A DNA stretch of 64,000 nt from Andalucia godoyi (lineage: Eukaryota > Discoba > Jakobea > Jakobida > Andaluciidae): contig VRVR01000050.1 of the NCBI GenBank assembly GCA_009859145.1, forward strand, positions 1 through 64,000. Direction: 5' to 3'. Positions 59,503-64,000 of this stretch are shown in pieces. Made by a program: the position numbers and the translations under genes. The notes under the pieces are model-generated. The model did not search any database and was not told the origin of the DNA. It was given only the letters and a program-made list of their open reading frames with translations. The stretch's first letter is position 1. The number at the start of each line of letters is the position of its first letter.

Positions 59503-62500
59503 ATGGATGTATCATTCATAAAGCAGAACCTTGTGCAAGCTGTGCAAGCTGTCCATGCGACACTGGATGCATCTGCGAGATCTGCAGCGCAATCTGGAAT
59601 TGAGCAGTTCAAAGAGCAAGCTTCGTCAGAGACGATTCTCACAGTTGCTTTTGAGCTGACGCTGTCAGATGAAGTTTCTGATCCTGTGCTCCTCTTTGGA
59701 CTTCATCTGTTTGACCATGTGTGCTCCACACGCTGGGATTCACTTGATGCTGATGCAAAGAGGTACTTACAGACGAGCGCATTGTCACTGATTAAACGCG
59801 CTAGCTTGCCATCCGTGGTCCTCGGAAGGCCCGTTCCGCTGTACTTTAAAGAAAAGGCTTCGCAGATATTTTCGCGCACTGCGTTTCTGCAGGACTCGCT
59901 GCAGTGGCAAGTGTTTTGGGGGGCACTGGCTGCAGAGGTTGGCACAGGATCGGTCTCCCGTGAAGTTTTCCTTTTGGTCGCTCTGGAGTGCGCACAGTTT
60001 GTGCTTGAGAAAACCGACACGTCGACGCATTTTCCAGATGACGATGAAGACAGGAGATCGCTGTTCAATTCGTGGTTGGCGACGATGCCGCAGCTCATCA
60101 GAACTATGGCAGGGTACCTGTCAGAAGCACATTATGCGTTTTTTGTGCAAGGTGAGTGGGCTCATAGTAGCTCCTTTGAGCTAAATGCATCTTACCGAAT
60201 AATTCTCTCGGGATGCCGTGCATTTTCTGTTCTCGGAGAAAACGCTCCGCATGTTTTGCTGTTTGAATCAGGGCTTATAGACATGCTTATCATGTACATG
60301 TCTCCGGCTGCGTCTCTTGGCCTTGCGGTTTCGCAGTCCGGCACATCTCCTTTCCTCTCAATTGAGGAGCTTGCAACGGAGACTCTTCTTGGAGTAGTCG
60401 GCAGAAAGTGGAACGCCGATGAACTTGCTCTTGCGTTTTTGGACAAGTTTACTTTGTTTTTCACACGGTTGGCCTGTTCGCCGGTGTCCATGAACCGAGA
60501 CGTCGTGGTACGTGTTTCGCGCGTCTTTGGGGATTTTCTCGAGAATCAGGCGTTTCGAGGAATCTGGAGCGCATCGCTGGACATTTTGAGGGCCTTCTCT
60601 GACCATGCATCTGCGATTGTGGTTGGACATACCATTGGTGCTTGGATGCGCTTCTTTCGAGAATATCAGATTGTTGTTTCCGATCAGATCCAAAGCATCC
60701 TGACCTTCCTGTTCGAGCGACTGATGTTTAGAATGTCGGAAAAGAGAAAAACGGAGGAGGAAGTTGAGGACTTGGAAGATGCAATGAAGCACACCATGGT
60801 GTTTAGAAATCGATGCATTGAGCTTGTGAGGTCCGCTGCAGCCGGATACCCGCGTGAAGCCTATGTCGCTGTCTGCTCGCTGTGGAAAAATCAAGTATTG
60901 CAATTGTCACTTCCCGATGTGTCATCGAAGGTGGCGTACTCCTCCCAGATTACGCTCTATTTTGACTCAGCATCCTTGATATATGAGTCAGTGGCAGAAG
61001 GGCTTGTCCCCGATAAGGTGTTCCTGGACGAAGCCGTCCTCGAGGCAAAGGCACTGCAATTGGTGGATTGCTCCCAAATTGCCCTCGATTTCATTCGAGG
61101 TATCTTGAGCTTGTTTACGGCTCCCAGCCCGATTACAGCACACATTCACCTGGTTGGAAAGCTACTGCATCTATTTGGACATTCGTTTGGGTTTTTTAAA
61201 CTGATCGCTTGTGTGCCCCCGACGATCGCCTCGACTGCGAATTTCGCGGAGCTCGAATCGTCGTGGCTTCAGTTGATACCATTGATTTTCGATGTGTGTG
61301 GTCGGTACATGCGCTACTCGTTGGTGCCAGAGAAAACTCTTTGGTTCCAGTTGTCTGAAGACGAGCGCGCGTTGAGAAGAAAAGGTGCATCGGTCATTCT
61401 TCGTCTCAGCAGAAACATATCGAACCTGTTTGAAGCGCTCTGCCAATACTGCCGCCCGCAGCTGCCATATGTCCCAGACTCCTCCGTGGACCGCAAGAGC
61501 AAGATGCAGATTGTGTACTCTAGCATGTCGACGCTGAAGTCCTTCGCAGGCTACCTCATGCAGAATCTGCAGGGCCTCGTGACAACTTTTCAATCTGGCA
61601 CCTCTGCCGCGACCTTCGATGAGAGTTTCCCATTCGAAGAGCTTGGGTTCCTGTATGAATCGGTTGCTTGCATATCGTTTGTATCCTCGTTTCCATTGCA
61701 AGGATCGTCACTTGATTTTCCGTTTCCTTCCGAAGAGGATTCTGCTCCCTACCAACTGCTGCTGTTCGAGGAGTTGTTTGCACCGTTCACGACCAAGTGT
61801 GTGGATTCCATTCAGCTGCTGTTGCAACAGATGGGAGACGACATGACTGGATACTTGTCGACTGTTTTTGCCGCGGGATCGTCCCAAAGTGCTTCTGTTA
61901 TTCTTCGAGCTTTACGATTTCTGAATGCAATATGCAGATCTATCAAGTACCCATTGCTATACCTGCCTTTCTTTCCCTTGTTTGCTCCCGTTGTCCGACT
62001 CCTAAGTGTGCTTTCGAACACCCGGTCGGTCGACATTGTGGGTCTGTCGCAGCTGGAAAGAGAAGTCATTCTTGGGAAGTCTTCAAAAGAAGAGCACATC
62101 GAGGATTCGACGAAGTCACCCAAGGATTGGGTGGCACGGTTTTGCTACATTTCGAGGGACCAGTGTCTGTGGTTCGTCAGCCACCTGGCGAAGGCCACGG
62201 TGTTTCGAATTCCACATCCTGCAGTCATGCAGCACATTTTGCAGAGATTTGACGGCACGGTGCATCTGGACTTTCCAAATTCCATGATTCGAATGTTCTA
62301 TGCGCATCCGCAAACTATTTTGTTTTTCTCTGTGACATCACGAGACCTGAAGCTTTCTCCGTACCACTATCTGCGATTGTTCTTCAAACATGTTGGTTCT
62401 TCAATTGTCGAATATTTTCCGGGAAAGCGATTGGAATTGTGCGGGCCGCTGGATATACAGCACCTTTCAGAAACGCTTTATCATGTTATTGTTGCCGGGA

Positions 62501-63483
62501 TCAAACCGATGTTGGAATCCCGTGTCTGTGCGGACTGGAAGAAAAAAGTGGATGCCGGTGTTTCCGCCTACTCGTTGGATACGTGTGCATGGTCATTTGA
62601 TTATTTGGTGCAGAATTCTGCTTCGGCATCGTTCTCAGCTGCGGTGTCCACGTCGACAGGGCCCAATGTAAAGGCAGATGTGGTGCTAGAACGCTCGCTG
62701 CGTGATTCGACGTGCGATGCTGTCGATTTTCTTGCACGAGTTTCTGCTCTAATGGAATCCTTAGCAAAAACGAATTCAGCGCTTGTGCTCGACTTTCTAT
62801 ACGGGTCGCGCTTCTGCGGTTTCGCAATCTTGGAGATGGCTTCCGCGCTGCTTTGGATTCCTGACTCGATGGTATTCAAAAAGTGCTGTCTTTGTATATC
62901 AGACATTCTGAAAATTCTGTTTGGGGACCATGCGTCTGTATTTCTTGCTTCACAATCTGCTAGCGCATATGTGGAACTGCTTGCTGCTGTTACGTCACTT
63001 CGACTTTTGGAAGCCGTTCCGTTTGGGACGCCGGACGTTGTATCCGAAGCCCTGTCTTCGCTTCGACTCATTTTCAGTGCCTTTATGGTTGATCACAGAG
63101 CCAATTTCGGCGGTCGTTGTGATGTCGCATTGCGGCAGTGGTACGTCAGTCGATTCTGTCCCGTGTATGCCGTGATCTCCAGCAATCCTATCGCTTCGTT
63201 TTCCGATACCGTATGGTTGGATGACCTCCCTTCGCGTCTTGCAATGGCAGTCTCTGCATCGAAGCAGAAGACCGTGCTGAAGTCTGTTTTTGGATCACAG
63301 TCGTTCAATCTATTGAATGTGCGCGCATTGCTTTTGAACAGGATGAAGTTGCACGTTTCCCATTCAACTGCGGCTTCGGGGAAAAAAACCAGGATGGCTG
63401 TCGACGATTCAGAGAAAATTCTGAGGCCGAAGCATAGCGGCGAGGAAGACGAACTGGCTGGGTTTGATTTGTTTGCTGTGTAA
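59503..63483 (+). CDS. XPO5: Exportin-5-family nuclear export receptor
   Basis: A 1326-residue karyopherin, length as in XPO5/HASTY (about 1200). The amino terminus follows the exportin-5 pattern, with a short helix then FGLHLFDHVCSTRWDSLDA, corresponding to the FGLQILEHVVKFRWNGM region of human XPO5. Then comes a continuous series of HEAT-like helices with no other domain. It carries pre-miRNA or other double-stranded-RNA-like cargo out of the nucleus in RanGTP-bound form in animals and plants. The cargo here is unknown. The tail has GKKTRMAVDDSEKILRPKHS, a basic/acidic end. I chose the ATG at 59503 (GCCATGG) because an earlier GTG at 59446 is not a plausible start. Confidence 0.85.
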   Translation: MDVSFIKQNLVQAVQAVHATLDASARSAAQSGIEQFKEQASSETILTVAFELTLSDEVSDPVLLFGLHLFDHVCSTRWDSLDADAKRYLQTSALSLIKRASLPSVVLGRPVPLYFKEKASQIFSRTAFLQDSLQWQVFWGALAAEVGTGSVSREVFLLVALECAQFVLEKTDTSTHFPDDDEDRRSLFNSWLATMPQLIRTMAGYLSEAHYAFFVQGEWAHSSSFELNASYRIILSGCRAFSVLGENAPHVLLFESGLIDMLIMYMSPAASLGLAVSQSGTSPFLSIEELATETLLGVVGRKWNADELALAFLDKFTLFFTRLACSPVSMNRDVVVRVSRVFGDFLENQAFRGIWSASLDILRAFSDHASAIVVGHTIGAWMRFFREYQIVVSDQIQSILTFLFERLMFRMSEKRKTEEEVEDLEDAMKHTMVFRNRCIELVRSAAAGYPREAYVAVCSLWKNQVLQLSLPDVSSKVAYSSQITLYFDSASLIYESVAEGLVPDKVFLDEAVLEAKALQLVDCSQIALDFIRGILSLFTAPSPITAHIHLVGKLLHLFGHSFGFFKLIACVPPTIASTANFAELESSWLQLIPLIFDVCGRYMRYSLVPEKTLWFQLSEDERALRRKGASVILRLSRNISNLFEALCQYCRPQLPYVPDSSVDRKSKMQIVYSSMSTLKSFAGYLMQNLQGLVTTFQSGTSAATFDESFPFEELGFLYESVACISFVSSFPLQGSSLDFPFPSEEDSAPYQLLLFEELFAPFTTKCVDSIQLLLQQMGDDMTGYLSTVFAAGSSQSASVILRALRFLNAICRSIKYPLLYLPFFPLFAPVVRLLSVLSNTRSVDIVGLSQLEREVILGKSSKEEHIEDSTKSPKDWVARFCYISRDQCLWFVSHLAKATVFRIPHPAVMQHILQRFDGTVHLDFPNSMIRMFYAHPQTILFFSVTSRDLKLSPYHYLRLFFKHVGSSIVEYFPGKRLELCGPLDIQHLSETLYHVIVAGIKPMLESRVCADWKKKVDAGVSAYSLDTCAWSFDYLVQNSASASFSAAVSTSTGPNVKADVVLERSLRDSTCDAVDFLARVSALMESLAKTNSALVLDFLYGSRFCGFAILEMASALLWIPDSMVFKKCCLCISDILKILFGDHASVFLASQSASAYVELLAAVTSLRLLEAVPFGTPDVVSEALSSLRLIFSAFMVDHRANFGGRCDVALRQWYVSRFCPVYAVISSNPIASFSDTVWLDDLPSRLAMAVSASKQKTVLKSVFGSQSFNLLNVRALLLNRMKLHVSHSTAASGKKTRMAVDDSEKILRPKHSGEEDELAGFDLFAV

Positions 63484-63621
63484 GATATATGGGAAAAATT
63501 GGCGCACAGAAGAGGGAAAGGCGGAAAATGAAACGTGCCTGATATCGTTCACTTCTACGGAAATACTTCTTCTCCTTTCTCTTTTATTATTTATTATTAT
63601 TTTATTATTTTAAGAGTACTT

Positions 63622-64000
63622 TTACGGTAACGGCGCAGCAGAAGAGGATGGTTTTCCATCTGTGCGCTGACTCCGAGAAACAGGATGGGTATCTACCACG
63701 ACACCGCCCGCAACAGTAATTTCTCCCATTCTCAATGTCACACGTCCCAGAGCCTTGCAATCTGCAAATTTCTCCAGTGCAACTTCTCCAGACTGCTTGC
63801 TTGCCGACGCATGCTTGGATTCAATGACTTCCAATACGAGTCTCGCTTGGATACCAGCGCCGTGGATGGAACGATTGCTTCCCACAATGTACAACACACG
63901 AACTGGGACCACATTTGCATGCAAGAAAAGCAAAAGACTGGAACCGCGAGTGATAACATGCTCTGAAGAAAACGTAAGCACAGATACTTCAAAGCGGTGC
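63622..64000 (-). CDS. EF1A-like translational GTPase (HBS1/eRF3 type), 3' end only
   Basis: The last about 125 residues of a gene whose start lies beyond the right edge. EVSVLTFSSEHVITRGSSLL and LFLHANVVPVRVLYIVG resemble the domain III strands of EF1A relatives, and CKALGRVTLRMGEITVAGGVV is the GRVTLR-x-x-x-x-VAxGxV end of domain III. HBS1 and eRF3 are closest by wording; the GTPase domain is outside the window. Read from the minus strand, the first visible residues are HRFEVSV. Confidence 0.75.
   Translation of the reverse strand, partial: HRFEVSVLTFSSEHVITRGSSLLLFLHANVVPVRVLYIVGSNRSIHGAGIQARLVLEVIESKHASASKQSGEVALEKFADCKALGRVTLRMGEITVAGGVVVDTHPVSRSQRTDGKPSSSAAPLP

Overview
The window is nuclear DNA from a gene-dense, intron-poor unicellular eukaryote that very probably builds cilia or flagella. 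The evidence is eukaryotic ribosomal proteins (eL27, uS4), a tRNA-Thr, V-ATPase subunit D, ATG12, exportin-5, NOB1, AP-4-type tepsin, the meiotic protein MND1, and cilium-associated proteins (a TTLL1-like tubulin ligase, a FAM228 protein, several coiled-coil proteins). Three introns can be placed with confidence or near confidence; all begin GTATG and end in AG. I cannot name the lineage; a free-living flagellate fits.

Layout. 1-3790: the 3' end of a class III adenylate cyclase, then a tepsin with AP-4 ear-binding motifs. 4020-7572: ribosomal eL27, a ciliary-type coiled-coil protein and V-ATPase D. 7573-9402: a microsatellite, Cys-rich ORF fragments and a decayed transposon copy (F1). 9403-19346: twin-CX9C protein, DHHC palmitoyltransferase, an orphan six-TM protein, FAM228, a topoisomerase II with a mitochondrial presequence, and a small secretory protein. 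19347-24522: transposon copy F2, a pecanex-family protein, and the most informative Fanzor/TnpB-like pseudogene (F3). 24523-33608: coiled-coil protein, Sds3-like protein, uS4, DUF676 lipase, choline/ethanolamine kinase, transposon relic F4. 33609-46654: Yak1/DYRK kinase, NOB1, a small spliced coiled-coil gene, spliced AIDA, LRR-coiled-coil protein, TTLL1. 46946-53280: an orphan prenylated protein, coiled-coil protein, MND1, purple acid phosphatase. 53281-64000: deletion derivative F5, tRNA-Thr(CGT), Nudix hydrolase, RAB5IF, ATG12, TRM61 with an apparent 1-nt frameshift, spliced nitrobindin, exportin-5 and the 3' end of an EF1A-like GTPase.

Most of these are unrelated housekeeping genes rather than one pathway, but trafficking (tepsin, DHHC, RAB5IF, V-ATPase), cilium and RNA metabolism are well represented. 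The standout signal is a dispersed set of five Fanzor/TnpB-like remnants. The C-terminal zinc-ribbon plus RuvC-III signature is legible in F2 and F3, broken in F1 and F4, and deleted in F5. Every copy ends at or just after the stop codon in a stem of about 9-10 bp capped by a stable tetraloop (UUCG or GNRA). That is what one expects of the guide-RNA or right-end hairpin of such elements. A second, unrelated dispersed repeat (family B) has three copies.
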